Source: an uncultured SAR86 cluster bacterium
Lineage (GTDB): Bacteria; Pseudomonadota; Gammaproteobacteria; Magnimaribacterales; D2472
Direction: 5' to 3'
Length of the DNA: 64,000 nucleotides
NCBI GenBank assembly: GCA_902586925.1
Contig: CACIJE010000001.1
Coordinates: 396,104-460,103 of the forward strand
Each line of letters begins with the position of its first letter. Within the stretch, counting starts at the first letter, position 1. The translations under genes and the position numbers were made by a program. Below the pieces are notes generated by a model. That model did no database searches and was not told the DNA's origin. It saw only the letters and a program-made list of their open reading frames with translations. Below are positions 4,205-18,444 of this stretch, piece by piece.

Positions 4205-6010
4205 TGCTAGATTTCTAGGCTGATCGATATCAGTACCTCTCAAAAGGGCCACTTCATAAGATAATATTTGTAACGGTATAGTGTAAATAATTGGAGTCAA
4301 CAAGAAGTCACACTTTGGCATTTTTATCAGCTTTCCTGACTTTACATCCATAGAAATAGTAGGATCTGAAAATACATAAAGCGTCCCTCCTCTTGCCTTT
4401 ACCTCTTCAAGATTTGATATAAGTTTTTCTGCGATTTCACTCTCCGGTGCTAGTGCAATGACAGGCATGTTTTCGTCAATCAGGGCAAGAGGGCCATGTT
4501 TTAACTCTCCAGCCGGGTATGCTTCTGCATGTATATATGAAATTTCTTTAAGCTTCAGAGCTCCTTCTTTTGCAATTGGATAAAAAATGCCTCTTCCTAG
4601 AAACAAGGCATTGTCTTTGCTAGCAACTTCTGGAGCTAATTCTATAATTGTTTCTTTAAGTTTTAATGTTTCTTCAATAATATCTGGCAAAGATCTTAAT
4701 GCCGTAACAACTCTTGTTCTGAGTTTTGGATTCTTTTTTCTACCTTTTGCTATAGAAAGAGCTAGTAACATTAATGCTGCAAGTTGTGTTGTAAAAGCCT
4801 TAGTTGATGCGACTCCTATTTCAGGGCCTGCATTAGTAAATATTGAATAATCAGATTCTCTTGCAAGAGAACTAGTAGGAACATTGCAAATACATAGTGA
4901 AGATAAATAATCTTTTTCTTTTGCATATCTGAGAGCTGCTAGAGTATCTGCAGTTTCACCTGATTGAGAAATTGTTACAAACAAAGAGTCCTCATCAACA
5001 TGAGGATTTCTGTATCTATACTCAGATGCATAATCTATTTGAGTTGGGAGCTCTGATATTGATGAAAACCAGTTTGCTGCAACTCTTCCTGCGTGGAGAC
5101 TTGTCCCACAAGCTACAATTTGTATCCTTTTAACTCTTTCAAACATTTCTGATGATCCAAGTCCAAAAATATTCTCTAAAATATCATCGCCTCCAACTCT
5201 TCCATCAATAGTGTTTAATATAGCCTCGGGCTGTTCATAAATTTCTTTCTCCATAAAATGCTTATATTCACCCTTCGAAGTCGCTTGACTTGAAATATCT
5301 ATTTTAGAAATTTCTCTCTCAACTTTTTTTTTATTAATGTCATAAATCGAATAGCTATCTGAGGACAATTCAGCGACATCACCGTCTTCCAGAAATATAA
5401 ATTCATTGGTTAGTTGTCCCAGAGCAAGCGGGTCTGAAGCTGCTAAAAGCTCTTCTATACCTATTCCAATCAACAGTGGTGATTTATTTCTGGCAACTAT
5501 AATATTTTGATCATCTTCTAAATCTATGGCTGCGATAGCGTATGCACCATCAAGTCTATCTTTTGTTAAGTACATCGAATCTAACATGGAGTTTCCTTGA
5601 TTTAAAAAGTAATCAAGCATGTGAGCAATTAGTTCTGAGTCAGTTTGAGATAAAAATGAGTAGTTCTTTTTTTTTAGAAAATCTTTTAAATCTAAGTAGT
5701 TTTCAATTATTCCGTTATGAACAATATATACCCTTTCATTCGATTTGTGAGGATGTGCATTTTCTTCAGAGGGCTCACCATGAGTTGCCCATCTTGTATG
5801 TGCAATACCAAGTTTACTCTTTGGTTTCTCTTGAATCATCTTTTCTTCAAGTAATTTAACTTTACCCAAAGTTCTTAAATGAGCAATCTGATCTTTTTGA
5901 TGTAATGCAATGCCTGCTGAGTCATATCCTCGATACTCCATTTTATGAAGTCCTTGAACAAGGAGCTTTCCTACGTTTCGGTTAGAAGCTGCAGCTATAA
6001 TTCCACACAT
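4184..6010 (-). CDS. glmS: Glutamine--fructose-6-phosphate aminotransferase (isomerizing)
   Basis: A 608-aa enzyme of normal length. It transfers the amide of glutamine to fructose-6-phosphate, the first step toward UDP-GlcNAc for peptidoglycan and LPS. The N-terminal glutaminase begins MCGIIAA with nucleophile Cys2. Two SIS sugar-isomerase domains follow (SQSGETADT around residue 350; the C-terminal half ends DQPRNLAKSVTVE). It lies 5 bases downstream of glmU, the next enzymes of the same pathway, an order common in gammaproteobacteria. Its 3-prime end is repeated seven times in the downstream accessory tract. No glmS ribozyme is expected here since the gene follows glmU directly. Confidence 0.98.
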   Translation of the reverse strand: MCGIIAAASNRNVGKLLVQGLHKMEYRGYDSAGIALHQKDQIAHLRTLGKVKLLEEKMIQEKPKSKLGIAHTRWATHGEPSEENAHPHKSNERVYIVHNGIIENYLDLKDFLKKKNYSFLSQTDSELIAHMLDYFLNQGNSMLDSMYLTKDRLDGAYAIAAIDLEDDQNIIVARNKSPLLIGIGIEELLAASDPLALGQLTNEFIFLEDGDVAELSSDSYSIYDINKKKVEREISKIDISSQATSKGEYKHFMEKEIYEQPEAILNTIDGRVGGDDILENIFGLGSSEMFERVKRIQIVACGTSLHAGRVAANWFSSISELPTQIDYASEYRYRNPHVDEDSLFVTISQSGETADTLAALRYAKEKDYLSSLCICNVPTSSLARESDYSIFTNAGPEIGVASTKAFTTQLAALMLLALSIAKGRKKNPKLRTRVVTALRSLPDIIEETLKLKETIIELAPEVASKDNALFLGRGIFYPIAKEGALKLKEISYIHAEAYPAGELKHGPLALIDENMPVIALAPESEIAEKLISNLEEVKARGGTLYVFSDPTISMDVKSGKLIKMPKCDFLLTPIIYTIPLQILSYEVALLRGTDIDQPRNLAKSVTVE

Positions 6011-6015
6011 ACTGT

Positions 6016-7371
6016 TTAGTCCTTCTTTTTAGACCAATTATCTTTATTATCCTGCTTTGATCTTTCTATACCTAAAGCATTATCAGGCACATCTTTTGTT
6101 ATAACTGAGCCAGCTGCAACAGTAGCATTTGAACCTATTGTTACTGGAGCAACCAAGGCTGCATTACTTCCAATAAAGCTCTCATCACCAATGGTTGTTT
6201 TATGTTTATCTTTGCCATCATAATTGCAAGTTATTGTTCCTGCTCCAATATTTGAGTTCTTTCCCACTTCGGTATCGCCCAAATAGGTGAAATGATTTGC
6301 TTTAGAACCTTTACCAAGAACAGAATTTTTGGTTTCGACAAAATTACCAACTTTTGCAGATGATTCTATCTGACTGCCCTCTCTTAATCTTGCATATGGC
6401 CCAATAATGCATCCATCTCCAACTTTTGAGCCATCAATGTGAGAAAAGGCATCGATTTTTGTATTACTGCCTATTGATGTATTTTTAATTATGCAATTTG
6501 GTCCTATGGAAACATTATCACCGAGTGCAACATCTCCCTCTAATATTACATTTACATCTATTGAGCAGTCTTGACCAGAAGATATATTACCTCTTATGTC
6601 TAGCCTCAAAGGATCCGAGACTGTAATTCCCATCTCTAAAATATCTTGGACTTTCATTGATCTATAAATTGCCTCTAATTGAGCAAGCTCCTCTTTAGAG
6701 TTTGCTCCCCTTACCTCTTCATTTGAAGCATTACAAGTGTTAATTGTAATGCCTCTATTACTCATTATAGAAACTATATCTGTTAAGTAAAATTCACCAG
6801 CAGTATTATCACAGCTCAATTCTGATAAAGCTTCTTTTAAATATGTTGTTGTTGAACAAAGAACGCCAGTAAAAATTTCCTTTATTTCTTTTTCCTCATC
6901 AGATGCGTCTTTTTCTTCAACTATTGCAACCGGATTGCCACTTTTATCTTTTTTTACTCTTCCATATCCAAATGGATTTTCTAGAACAGTTGTTAAAATT
7001 GAAAGGCTATTTTCACAGCTATTAATAAGGTTATTCAAAGTCTCTTTTTTTATGAGCGGAACATCGCCATATAGCACAAGCACTTTTGATGCGTCTTTTA
7101 CTTCACTAATGCCATATTTAACTGCGTCTCCTGTTCCAATAGGCTTTGGTTGTTCACATGAACTAATGTCAAGATTTAAATTTTCAGATACTTTAATTAT
7201 TGATTCTTTATCATACCCAACAACCAAGGTTATTCTTTGACTGATGCTGCCTGCTGTTTGACATATCATTTCAAGCATAGTCTTGCCACCAATCCTTTGA
7301 AGGGATTTTGCTTTGCTGGATTTCATTCTAGAGCCCTCTCCTGCAGCTAGAACTATGGTATGTATGTTCAC
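6016..7371 (-). CDS. glmU: Bifunctional GlcN-1-P acetyltransferase / GlcNAc-1-P uridylyltransferase
   Basis: A 451-aa protein. The N-terminal pyrophosphorylase domain starts with LAAGEGSRMKSSKAK, the nucleotide-binding signature. From about residue 245 to 430 the sequence is a left-handed beta-helix with hexapeptide repeats (for example IGPYARLREGS, VGNFVETKNS, NSNIGAGTITCNYDG). It makes UDP-GlcNAc from glucosamine-1-phosphate in the cytoplasm. It sits between atpC (25-base gap) and glmS, and is probably co-transcribed with glmS. Confidence 0.97.
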   Translation of the reverse strand: MNIHTIVLAAGEGSRMKSSKAKSLQRIGGKTMLEMICQTAGSISQRITLVVGYDKESIIKVSENLNLDISSCEQPKPIGTGDAVKYGISEVKDASKVLVLYGDVPLIKKETLNNLINSCENSLSILTTVLENPFGYGRVKKDKSGNPVAIVEEKDASDEEKEIKEIFTGVLCSTTTYLKEALSELSCDNTAGEFYLTDIVSIMSNRGITINTCNASNEEVRGANSKEELAQLEAIYRSMKVQDILEMGITVSDPLRLDIRGNISSGQDCSIDVNVILEGDVALGDNVSIGPNCIIKNTSIGSNTKIDAFSHIDGSKVGDGCIIGPYARLREGSQIESSAKVGNFVETKNSVLGKGSKANHFTYLGDTEVGKNSNIGAGTITCNYDGKDKHKTTIGDESFIGSNAALVAPVTIGSNATVAAGSVITKDVPDNALGIERSKQDNKDNWSKKKD

Positions 7372-7396
7372 AATTTTAAAAGGTTAAATATATACC

Positions 7397-7810
7397 TTAC
7401 TGTTTTTTGCGAAGTTTTTGAATAGTCTTAAGTCTTGCAACAGCTTCAGCTAGCTGAGCTGATGCTTTTGCGTAATCAATTGATGTATCTTTATTTGCAA
7501 GTTCTTGTTCAGCAATTTCTTTAGCTTTTATAGCTTCTGATTCATCCAAACTTTCTGCTCTTTCTGCAGTATCAGATAAGACTGTTACTAAATCCGGCTG
7601 AACCTCTAAAAATCCACCAGAACAAAAGAATGCTTCTTCCTCAGAACCATTCTGAACTCTAACAGGTCCGGCAGCTAGGCCTGTCAAAAGAGGTGTATGA
7701 CCAGGAGCGATACCTAGCTCACCCAATGTTCCTGTTGCAAAAACCATAGTTGCTTCTCCTGAATATATTTCTTCACTGGACGAAACTATGTTAATTTTTA
7801 TTGTGCTCAT
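7397..7810 (-). CDS. atpC: F1Fo ATP synthase subunit epsilon
   Basis: A 137-aa protein. The N-terminal beta-sandwich (INIVSSSEEIYSGEA; GTLGELGIAPGHTPLL) is followed by an alpha-helical hairpin rich in Ala and Glu. It is the central-stalk regulator of F1. One base separates it from the atpD stop. It is the last gene of the atp operon and precedes glmU. Confidence 0.96.
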   Translation of the reverse strand: MSTIKINIVSSSEEIYSGEATMVFATGTLGELGIAPGHTPLLTGLAAGPVRVQNGSEEEAFFCSGGFLEVQPDLVTVLSDTAERAESLDESEAIKAKEIAEQELANKDTSIDYAKASAQLAEAVARLKTIQKLRKKQ

Positions 7811-7811
7811 T

Positions 7812-10083
<2,272 letters not shown>

Positions 10084-10093
10084 TATTTAATAA

Positions 10094-11638
10094 TTAAAAA
10101 GTTTGTGTTTTCTTAAAATCTTCTACCAAATCCTTGAATTGTGCTTCAATATCATCATTCCAGTCTCCAGTTGAATTAATTTGATCCTCAAGGTCACTTT
10201 TCTCAGAAGACAAATATCCATGCAAGGCTTCTTCAAAGTCTAAAATCTTTTCAACCTCCACATCTGACATATAACCCCTATCAGCTGCAAATAAACTTAA
10301 TGCTTGTTGGGCAACGCTCATTGGGGCATATTGTTTTTGTTTAAGTAACTCAGTAAAAGCTTTACCGCTTGCAAGTTGTTGCTTTGTTGCATCATCTAAG
10401 TCGGAGGCGAATTGAGAGAAGGCCGCTAACTCACGGTATTGAGCTAAAGCTGTTCTAACTCCCCCAGCTAATTTTTTCATTATCTTTGTTTGAGCTGAGC
10501 CACCGACCCTTGAAACGGAGAGACCAGGATTAATTGCCGGCCTCACACCTGAGTTAAATAATTCTGTTTCTAAATAAATTTGACCGTCTGTAATTGATAT
10601 TACATTCGTCGGAACAAAGGCTGAGACATCTCCTGCCAACGTCTCAATAATTGGTAATGCTGTCAATGATCCAGTCTTACCTTTAACTTTTCCACCAGTA
10701 ACCTGCTCAACATAATCAGCATTAACTCTTGCTGCTCTTTCTAACAATCTAGAATGAAGATAAAAAACATCGCCTGGATATGCCTCTCTTCCAGGAGGCC
10801 TCTTTAGAAGTAATGATACCTGTCTATATGCTACTGCCTGTTTTGAAAGATCATCATAAACAATAAGCGCATCTTCTCCTTTATCTCTAAAATACTCACC
10901 CATCGTGCAACCAGCATATGCAGAAAGATATTGCATAGGTGCAGGATCTGCTGCTGTTGCAGATACAACAATAGTATGTTCCATTGCCCCATACTCTTCT
11001 AACTTTCTAACAACATTGGCAACAGTGGATTGTTTTTGTCCAATAGCTACGTAAATACATTTTATTCCCGTACCTTTTTGATTAATAATTGAATCGATCG
11101 CAACCGCCGTTTTGCCAGTTTGTCTATCCCCAATAATTAACTCTCTTTGACCTCTCCCAATGGGAACCATTGCATCAACAGCTTTTAAACCAATTTGAAC
11201 AGGCTGATCTACTGATTGTCGTGCAATAACACCAGGCGCAACAACTTCAACTGGTGCAGATCCCTCAGCATTTATTTCACCCTTTCCATCAATGGGAGTG
11301 CCTAGAGTATTTACAACTCTTCCCAGCATCGCTTCTCCAACTGGCACTTCTAAAACCTTTCCAGTGCATACTGCTTTTTGACCTTCAATAATTTCGAGGT
11401 AATCTCCAAGAACAACAGCTCCAACCGAGTCTTGTTCTAGATTTAAGGCCATGCCTTTGGTTCCATTCTCAAACTCAATTACCTCTCCGTACATGACATC
11501 TCCCATGCCATGAATTCTTACAATGCCATCAGATACACTAACGACAATACCTTCATTTTTTCTTTCTGCTGAAAGATCAAGACCAGCAATTTTTTCCTTC
11601 AAAACGCTGGAGATTTCTGATGGGTTTAATTGGCTCAT
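10094..11638 (-). CDS. atpA: F1Fo ATP synthase subunit alpha
   Basis: A 514-aa non-catalytic nucleotide-binding subunit of F1. It begins [17 protein letters not shown] as usual in proteobacteria. Walker [10 protein letters not shown] is near residue 170, and [18 protein letters not shown], near residue 375, contains the conserved Arg finger. It lies 9 bases after atpH in the operon. Confidence 0.98.
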   Translation of the reverse strand: MSQLNPSEISSVLKEKIAGLDLSAERKNEGIVVSVSDGIVRIHGMGDVMYGEVIEFENGTKGMALNLEQDSVGAVVLGDYLEIIEGQKAVCTGKVLEVPVGEAMLGRVVNTLGTPIDGKGEINAEGSAPVEVVAPGVIARQSVDQPVQIGLKAVDAMVPIGRGQRELIIGDRQTGKTAVAIDSIINQKGTGIKCIYVAIGQKQSTVANVVRKLEEYGAMEHTIVVSATAADPAPMQYLSAYAGCTMGEYFRDKGEDALIVYDDLSKQAVAYRQVSLLLKRPPGREAYPGDVFYLHSRLLERAARVNADYVEQVTGGKVKGKTGSLTALPIIETLAGDVSAFVPTNVISITDGQIYLETELFNSGVRPAINPGLSVSRVGGSAQTKIMKKLAGGVRTALAQYRELAAFSQFASDLDDATKQQLASGKAFTELLKQKQYAPMSVAQQALSLFAADRGYMSDVEVEKILDFEEALHGYLSSEKSDLEDQINSTGDWNDDIEAQFKDLVEDFKKTQTF

Positions 11639-11647
11639 ATTTTCACC

Positions 11648-12184
11648 TTAAAAATTTAATTGATTTACAAGTTTCTTGACCTTCCCCCTTATTGACAGAT
11701 CAAGTGTTTCATCTCCTATCTTTATTGAGAGGCCTCCCATCATTGTGGGATCTTTTGTAAAATTAATAATGGCATCTTTACCATAAGTTAATTTAAGTTT
11801 TTGTTCGATATTATCTTTTGCTTCATTTCCAGGATCAGTGGCAACCAAAACTTCAATAGATTTTTGCTCTTTGTATTCTTCTAACAACTCTTTATAGATT
11901 ACAAAAATTGTTTGAAGTAAATTTAAGCGTTTATTTTCGGCAAGAATTTCTAGCAGTTTTTTTGACTTATCTGAAATACTCTCATCAAATAAATTAGTTA
12001 GGATGCCCAAGATATCCTGTCTTGATAATGCAGGATTTTCTATGGTGTTAACAACCCCCTCAGTCTTAGAGGCTATTGCCATGTCTTTTAGTTCGCTTGC
12101 AATATCTTCGGTGTTGTTCGATTCAACTGCTGATGTAAACATTGCTTTTGCATATGGTCTGGCTAGTGGTGTTAACTCAATCAT
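11648..12184 (-). CDS. atpH: F1Fo ATP synthase subunit delta
   Basis: A 178-aa peripheral-stalk protein. The N-terminal domain starts LARPYAKAMF, the standard signature. The C-terminal part ends GGLSIKIGDETLDLSIRGKVKKL, the conserved delta/OSCP motif. It joins the b subunit to the top of F1. There are only 2 bases between atpF and this start. Confidence 0.96.
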   Translation of the reverse strand: MIELTPLARPYAKAMFTSAVESNNTEDIASELKDMAIASKTEGVVNTIENPALSRQDILGILTNLFDESISDKSKKLLEILAENKRLNLLQTIFVIYKELLEEYKEQKSIEVLVATDPGNEAKDNIEQKLKLTYGKDAIINFTKDPTMMGGLSIKIGDETLDLSIRGKVKKLVNQLNF

Positions 12185-12186
12185 TA

Positions 12187-12657
12187 CTATAACTCCTCAG
12201 CCGCCTTCTTAAGAATTTCTTCATGTTTCTCTTCAGAAATTTCACTGCTTAGAATCTTTTGAGTGGTGTCAATTATTATTTCAGACATTTGTTGTCTAAG
12301 CTCTTCTTTTGCTTTGTTAGTTTCGTTTTCAATTGTTGTTGCTGCAGATGATAATATTTTTTCAGCTTCAGCCTCTGCTTTAGCTGATGCATCGCTTACA
12401 ATCTTTGACGCTCTTGTATTTGCTTTATCGAGAATTTCAGCAGCTTCACCTTTTGCTAGATCAAGCTCCTTCTCAAATGCTAATTTGGCCTCTTCTAAGG
12501 AGTCATCTGCTTTTTTTGCAGCCTCAAGGCCGTCAGATATTTTTTTCTCCCTTTCTTTCATAACTGAAAGAATTGGTGGATAAACATATCGCCAGCAGAT
12601 TGCAACAAACACAATCATAACAACTGCTTGGGCAAGTAAGGTTGCATTAATATTCAT
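12187..12657 (-). CDS. atpF: F1Fo ATP synthase subunit b
   Basis: A 156-aa peripheral-stalk protein. One N-terminal membrane helix (NATLLAQAVVMIVFVAICWRYVYPPI) is followed by a long charged Ala/Glu/Lys-rich helix that forms the dimeric coiled coil. There is a single b gene with no b-prime. It is encoded between atpE and atpH as in other gammaproteobacteria. Confidence 0.97.
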   Translation of the reverse strand: MNINATLLAQAVVMIVFVAICWRYVYPPILSVMKEREKKISDGLEAAKKADDSLEEAKLAFEKELDLAKGEAAEILDKANTRASKIVSDASAKAEAEAEKILSSAATTIENETNKAKEELRQQMSEIIIDTTQKILSSEISEEKHEEILKKAAEEL

Positions 12658-12677
12658 ATTTGACTATTCGATTAAAC

Positions 12678-12908
<231 letters not shown>

Positions 12909-12921
12909 CTATTTTTGAGGT

Positions 12922-14143
<1,222 letters not shown>

Positions 14144-14214
14144 ATTATTTATATAGGAGTTATTAATATTTGTGGCGAGAATTATAAAAACATATCAATG
14201 CATAGACAAGATGT

Positions 14215-15060
14215 TTATTGTTTATTTTTGATTTTGGATATTATGTTATCTAACTCGTCTAGTGTTTTGTAAATTATTGATACTTTTCCAGTTTTTGTAT
14301 TTTTTGCTTCTATTTCAATTTTATGGCCAAACATTTCTGACATCTCTTTTTCAATGTTTAAAACATCGGTATCTTTTTGTTTTAACTTTGAGTTAGTTTT
14401 AGGTTTGCTTTTTAAGGATAGGTTGCTTAAATCTCTTACGGTAAGACCTTGCTCGATAATTTTTTTTGCGGCTTCTTCTGCTTCATTTGGCTGCATCGAT
14501 GCAAGAAGTTTTGCATGCCCTTTTTCTATTTTTCCACTTGATAGCATTTCTAAAACCAAAGTTGGAAGCGAAAGTATTCTCAAAGAATTGGCAATTGTGC
14601 TTCTTGCTTTTCCTGTTGAAGATGCTACTTCATCTTGTGTTAGCCCAAACTCTCTTTTCAGGCGGTCAAGCCCTTTGGCCTCCTCAACTGGATTCAAATC
14701 TTCCCTTTGGAGGTTTTCTATAAGAGCAGATATAAGGGCATCTTCGTCTTTTTTTTGATCTACTAAGCAGGGTATTGTTTCTAGTCCTGCCATCTTTGAA
14801 GATCTTAGCCTTCTTTCTCCGGCAATAACTTCAAACTCATTAAGACCGAGCTCTCTCACCAGAATTGGAGAAAGCACGCCTTGTTTTTTTATTGACTCAG
14901 TTAATTCTGCTAGCTTATCTTTATCAAAATTTGATCTTGGTTGAAACCTCCCTGGCTTAATTTTTGAAACTTCTATTTCTTTTACAGATCTTTGGTTTGA
15001 ATTTGATTGACCTAAAAGCGCTTCGAGTCCCTTATTAAGAGTTTTATTTTCCTCAGACAT
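14215..15060 (-). CDS. parB: Chromosome partitioning protein ParB
   Basis: A 281-aa protein. The CTP-binding N-terminal domain has [16 protein letters not shown] and [18 protein letters not shown] helix-turn-helix ([23 protein letters not shown]) follows, then a C-terminal dimerisation region. It loads on parS and spreads as a CTP-dependent clamp. It overlaps parA by 8 bases. A parS-like palindrome is present in recF about 10 kb away. Confidence 0.96.
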   Translation of the reverse strand: MSEENKTLNKGLEALLGQSNSNQRSVKEIEVSKIKPGRFQPRSNFDKDKLAELTESIKKQGVLSPILVRELGLNEFEVIAGERRLRSSKMAGLETIPCLVDQKKDEDALISALIENLQREDLNPVEEAKGLDRLKREFGLTQDEVASSTGKARSTIANSLRILSLPTLVLEMLSSGKIEKGHAKLLASMQPNEAEEAAKKIIEQGLTVRDLSNLSLKSKPKTNSKLKQKDTDVLNIEKEMSEMFGHKIEIEAKNTKTGKVSIIYKTLDELDNIISKIKNKQ

Positions 15061-15814
15061 ATTCCACCTTTCTAATTAACTCTCCTGCCAAGGCTAAGTA
15101 TGCTTTTGCACCATAGGAGTTTGGCATATATTTTATACCAGATTTTCCGTGACTTGGAGCTTCAGCTAATTTTACATTCCTTGGTATAAGTGTATTAAAT
15201 AATAAGTTTTGAAAATGTTTTTCTAACTCTTCTGAGACCTCTTTTGCAAGGTTATTCCTCATATCAACCATTGTTCTGACTATTCCAAGCACTCTGTTTG
15301 TGGACATGTTTTTGTCTGACATTGTTTGAATGGTGTTCATGAGGCCTGTGACCCCCTCTAAGGAGTAATATTCGCATTGAAGTGGAATCAGAGTTCCTGA
15401 GGCACAAAAAAGGCCTTCTATAGTTAGCTGGTTTAAAGTGGGTGGAGTGTCTATTATTGTGTAATTATATGTTTTTGATAATGGTTCAAGGCTTTTTAAT
15501 AAAAACCCTTGTTTGTTATCATTCCTAATTGCTACCTCAAGGGCTATAAGGTCTTCGCCCCCGGGAATAATTTTAAAATTATCGTTACTGTCATAAAGAC
15601 ACTCTTCAATTTTTTTATTATCGAAATAGTGGTTGTAGAGGGTGCTTTTCTCTTGTTTTGGTATTCCTGCTGCGGTGCTTGCGTTGCCTTGGGGGTCTAG
15701 GTCTATAAGCAAAACTTTTCTTTTGGTTGCTGCAAGGCTGGCAGCAAGATTTACTGCTGTTGTTGTTTTACCAACACCACCTTTTTGATTTGCAATTGCA
15801 ATTATTTTATTCAT
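15053..15814 (-). CDS. parA: Chromosome partitioning ATPase ParA
   Basis: A 253-aa deviant Walker ATPase ([18 protein letters not shown] near the N-terminus; [18 protein letters not shown]). It drives segregation of ParB-parS complexes. There is no N-terminal DNA-binding extension, so it is a chromosomal type Ib-like Soj/ParA. It overlaps rsmG by 8 bases and parB by 8 bases, indicating one operon. Confidence 0.96.
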   Translation of the reverse strand: MNKIIAIANQKGGVGKTTTAVNLAASLAATKRKVLLIDLDPQGNASTAAGIPKQEKSTLYNHYFDNKKIEECLYDSNDNFKIIPGGEDLIALEVAIRNDNKQGFLLKSLEPLSKTYNYTIIDTPPTLNQLTIEGLFCASGTLIPLQCEYYSLEGVTGLMNTIQTMSDKNMSTNRVLGIVRTMVDMRNNLAKEVSEELEKHFQNLLFNTLIPRNVKLAEAPSHGKSGIKYMPNSYGAKAYLALAGELIRKVEYV

Positions 15815-16397
15815 TGTTTTCTATTAAAACTATATTTCTCTCTCTTGTTGTTGTCTCTTGTTTAATTATTTCATATCTTAATTTATTTTTGTCGATGTCT
15901 TTTAGCTCGTTTTTAATGTTAAGTTTTTTTCCTTTTAATAAAACATATTTTGAGTTTTGGTGGGTGTTGTTTTTTGTGAGGCTTATAATCTTTTCAATGC
16001 TTGCGAAAGCTCTAGCAGTGATAATGTCAAACTTTCCAAGTTTGTTTTGCTTTGCTATTGTCTTATTAACAATTCGTGTATTTTTTAATTTCAATTCGTC
16101 AATAACTATTTTAAGAAAATAACATTTTTTTTTGTTTTTTTCTAATAGGTTAATTTTATTACTAGGCTTTAAAATCGATAAAAGAATCCCTGGAAAGCCT
16201 CCTCCTGTTCCAAGATCTAAAACATTATCGTTTTTTTTTAAGAATTCAATTAAGGGCGAGCAGTCAAGAATATCTTTTTCATAAACATCATTGAAGTTTT
16301 TTCTTGAAAAAATATTGTGGGTCTTGTTGAAGGTGAGTGCTAGATTGATGAATGTGTCGATTTTCTTTTTTTGTTCTGTAGTAAAAGGTTCATGCAT
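15807..16397 (-). CDS. rsmG: 16S rRNA (guanine-527-N7) methyltransferase
   Basis: A 196-aa SAM-dependent methyltransferase with the Rossmann motif [17 protein letters not shown] near residue 60 and [12 protein letters not shown] around residue 130. It is very Lys/Asn/Ile-rich. It overlaps mnmG by 8 bases, the classic mnmG-rsmG pair, also called gidA-gidB. Confidence 0.95.
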   Translation of the reverse strand: MHEPFTTEQKKKIDTFINLALTFNKTHNIFSRKNFNDVYEKDILDCSPLIEFLKKNDNVLDLGTGGGFPGILLSILKPSNKINLLEKNKKKCYFLKIVIDELKLKNTRIVNKTIAKQNKLGKFDIITARAFASIEKIISLTKNNTHQNSKYVLLKGKKLNIKNELKDIDKNKLRYEIIKQETTTRERNIVLIENNE

Positions 16398-18234
16398 ATT
16401 GTTTTATCATTTCGAGTTTTTTCATTTGAATTAATATTAGGTTCACTGCTGCCGGCGTTACTCCTTCGATCTTTGATGCTTCACCTATCGTTTCTGGTTT
16501 AAGGTTATTGAGTTTTTCTTTGACTTCGTTGGAAAGGCCTTGAATGTTTTGGTAGTCAAGCTTAAGTGGAATTTTTTTGGTGTTTTGTTTTTTTGATTTT
16601 TTGATTTCTCTTTTTTGTTTTTCAACATATCCTTTATATCGTGATTCTGTTGCGGCTCTTTCATAGTGGCTTTTTTCATTTGGTTTGGGTTTAAATAATT
16701 TGTTTTTGTCTAGGTCTGTTCTACTTAAAAGGTCATAGATGCTTCTTTTTTCGTTGAGAAAAATTGTTTTGTTTTGTTTGTTTGTTATTTTTTTTGTTTT
16801 GATTTTCTTTAAAGCTTTAAGAAAGTTAATATAATTCGTTTCGTTTTGGTTGTATTTTTGCATTCTATTTTTTTCGATTAGTCCAAGGCTATATGCTTTA
16901 AAAAGCAATCTTTGCTCTGCATTGTTTTGAGAAAGCATTAACCTGTATTCGGCCCGGCTGGTAAACATTCTGTAGGGTTCGGTTATACCGTGAGTTGTTA
17001 GATCGTCTACCAAGACTCCTATATATGCTTCATCTCTCTCTAATACTATTCCGTCTTTTTTTTTGATTGATCTTGCAGCGTTTATGCCTGCCATCAAACC
17101 TTGGCCAGCAGCCTCTTCATAGCCAGTGGTTCCGTTTATCTGACCAGCCAAATAAAAATTACTAAAAAACTTAGTTTCAAGTGTTTTTCTTAAGCTCCTT
17201 GGGTCAATAAAATCGTATTCAACAGCATATCCGTACTCAGTAATTTTTGATTCTTCTAGGCCTCTAATTGAGTGAATAAATTCCTCTTGTGCTTTTTTTG
17301 GTAAGCTGGTTGAAATTCCGTTTGGGTATATTAGGTTTTTTTTTATTCCCTCTGGTTCAATAAAAATTTGGTGAGTGTTTTTGTCTTTGAATTTAAAAAC
17401 CTTGTCCTCGATTGAGGGACAATACCTGGGGCCGACACCCTTAATGTTTCCAGAATACATTGCAGACAGGTGTATATTTTTTTTTATAATTTTATGTGTT
17501 TCTTTGTTTGTTCTAGTAATAAAACAAGAAAGTTGTTTTTGATGTTTTTTTGGTTGGTTGTATAAAGACATCCATGGCGTTGGTTTCTCTCCAGGTTGCT
17601 CTTCCATTACTGAGGTGTTGATGCTTGAGTATTTAATCCTTGCGGGTGTTCCTGTTTTAAGTCTTCCCATTGGCAGATTTAAAGAGTAAAGTTTTTTTGA
17701 CAAAGGAATTGCTGTTCCTTCGCCAATCCTGCCTCCTTCTTTAATTTCATTCCCTATATACATTTTTCCATTCAAGAATGTTCCGGTTGTAAGTATTGTT
17801 TTCTTTGAAATGATTTCCCGTTTATTGGTAATAATACCCTTTACACTTTTGTTTTTAATTATTAGATCCCTGGCCTCTTCCTCAAAAATATCAATTTCTG
17901 TTTTTTTTAATATTTTTTGCACTGCTTTTTTATACAAGTCTCTATCACACTGCACTCTTAAAGATTGAACTGCGTCACCTTTTCGAGTGTTAAGTGTTCT
18001 GTATTGAATTCCAGACAAATCTGTTGCAATAGGCATTATGCCCCCCATCGCATCTATCTCTCTTACAATATGTGATTTACCCAACCCACCGATAGCTGGA
18101 TTGCATGACATCTGGCCTATAGACTCAGTATTAAAAGTTACAAGCGCGCAAGTTAGTCCTGCTTTATGAACGGCATAAGCTGCCTCTACACCAGCATGCC
18201 CACCTCCTACAACTATGACATCATATCTATTCAT
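16390..18234 (-). CDS. mnmG: tRNA uridine 5-carboxymethylaminomethyl modification enzyme, FAD subunit
   Basis: A 614-aa protein with the FAD-binding [10 protein letters not shown] at the N-terminus, [22 protein letters not shown], and the C-terminal helical domain that binds MnmE ([15 protein letters not shown]). It modifies the wobble uridine of several tRNAs. The C-terminal half is unusually Lys/Asn-rich, so the coding strand there is A-rich, unlike mnmE next door. Adjacent genes mnmE and mnmG encode the two halves of one complex. Confidence 0.97.
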   Translation of the reverse strand: MNRYDVIVVGGGHAGVEAAYAVHKAGLTCALVTFNTESIGQMSCNPAIGGLGKSHIVREIDAMGGIMPIATDLSGIQYRTLNTRKGDAVQSLRVQCDRDLYKKAVQKILKKTEIDIFEEEARDLIIKNKSVKGIITNKREIISKKTILTTGTFLNGKMYIGNEIKEGGRIGEGTAIPLSKKLYSLNLPMGRLKTGTPARIKYSSINTSVMEEQPGEKPTPWMSLYNQPKKHQKQLSCFITRTNKETHKIIKKNIHLSAMYSGNIKGVGPRYCPSIEDKVFKFKDKNTHQIFIEPEGIKKNLIYPNGISTSLPKKAQEEFIHSIRGLEESKITEYGYAVEYDFIDPRSLRKTLETKFFSNFYLAGQINGTTGYEEAAGQGLMAGINAARSIKKKDGIVLERDEAYIGVLVDDLTTHGITEPYRMFTSRAEYRLMLSQNNAEQRLLFKAYSLGLIEKNRMQKYNQNETNYINFLKALKKIKTKKITNKQNKTIFLNEKRSIYDLLSRTDLDKNKLFKPKPNEKSHYERAATESRYKGYVEKQKREIKKSKKQNTKKIPLKLDYQNIQGLSNEVKEKLNNLKPETIGEASKIEGVTPAAVNLILIQMKKLEMIKQYA

Positions 18235-18444
18235 ATAATTAAATTTTTAGTATTAACATTATATACTTATTGTTATTTCTATTAAGTCAGATTCTTTCTG
18301 TTGAAAACTCTTTTAAAGCCTTTATGTTAAAAGTAAATGAGAATTTATAAAAACCAAGGAACTATGTTCTTTTAAAGAATATAAATACTTAATAACCTGT
18401 TATCAAAAAAAACGTTACAAAAAAATTCACAAATTAATAACAGA
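18235..18444. other. 210-bp AT-rich non-coding gap between mnmG and mnmE
   Basis: No ORF or RNA is recognised. It contains two short perfect dyads (TTCTTT-T-AAAGAA near 18368-18380 and ATAAC-CT-GTTAT near 18392) and probably the mnmG operon promoter. Strand composition reverses across it: the plus strand is G/T-rich to the left and A/C-rich to the right. No consensus DnaA box was found; GTTATCAAA is only a weak match. Confidence 0.5.

Noticed and set aside
18235-18444. A second oriC in the mnmG-mnmE gap
   Set aside because: No consensus DnaA box, and the composition switch has the wrong direction for an origin. Kept as an observation only.
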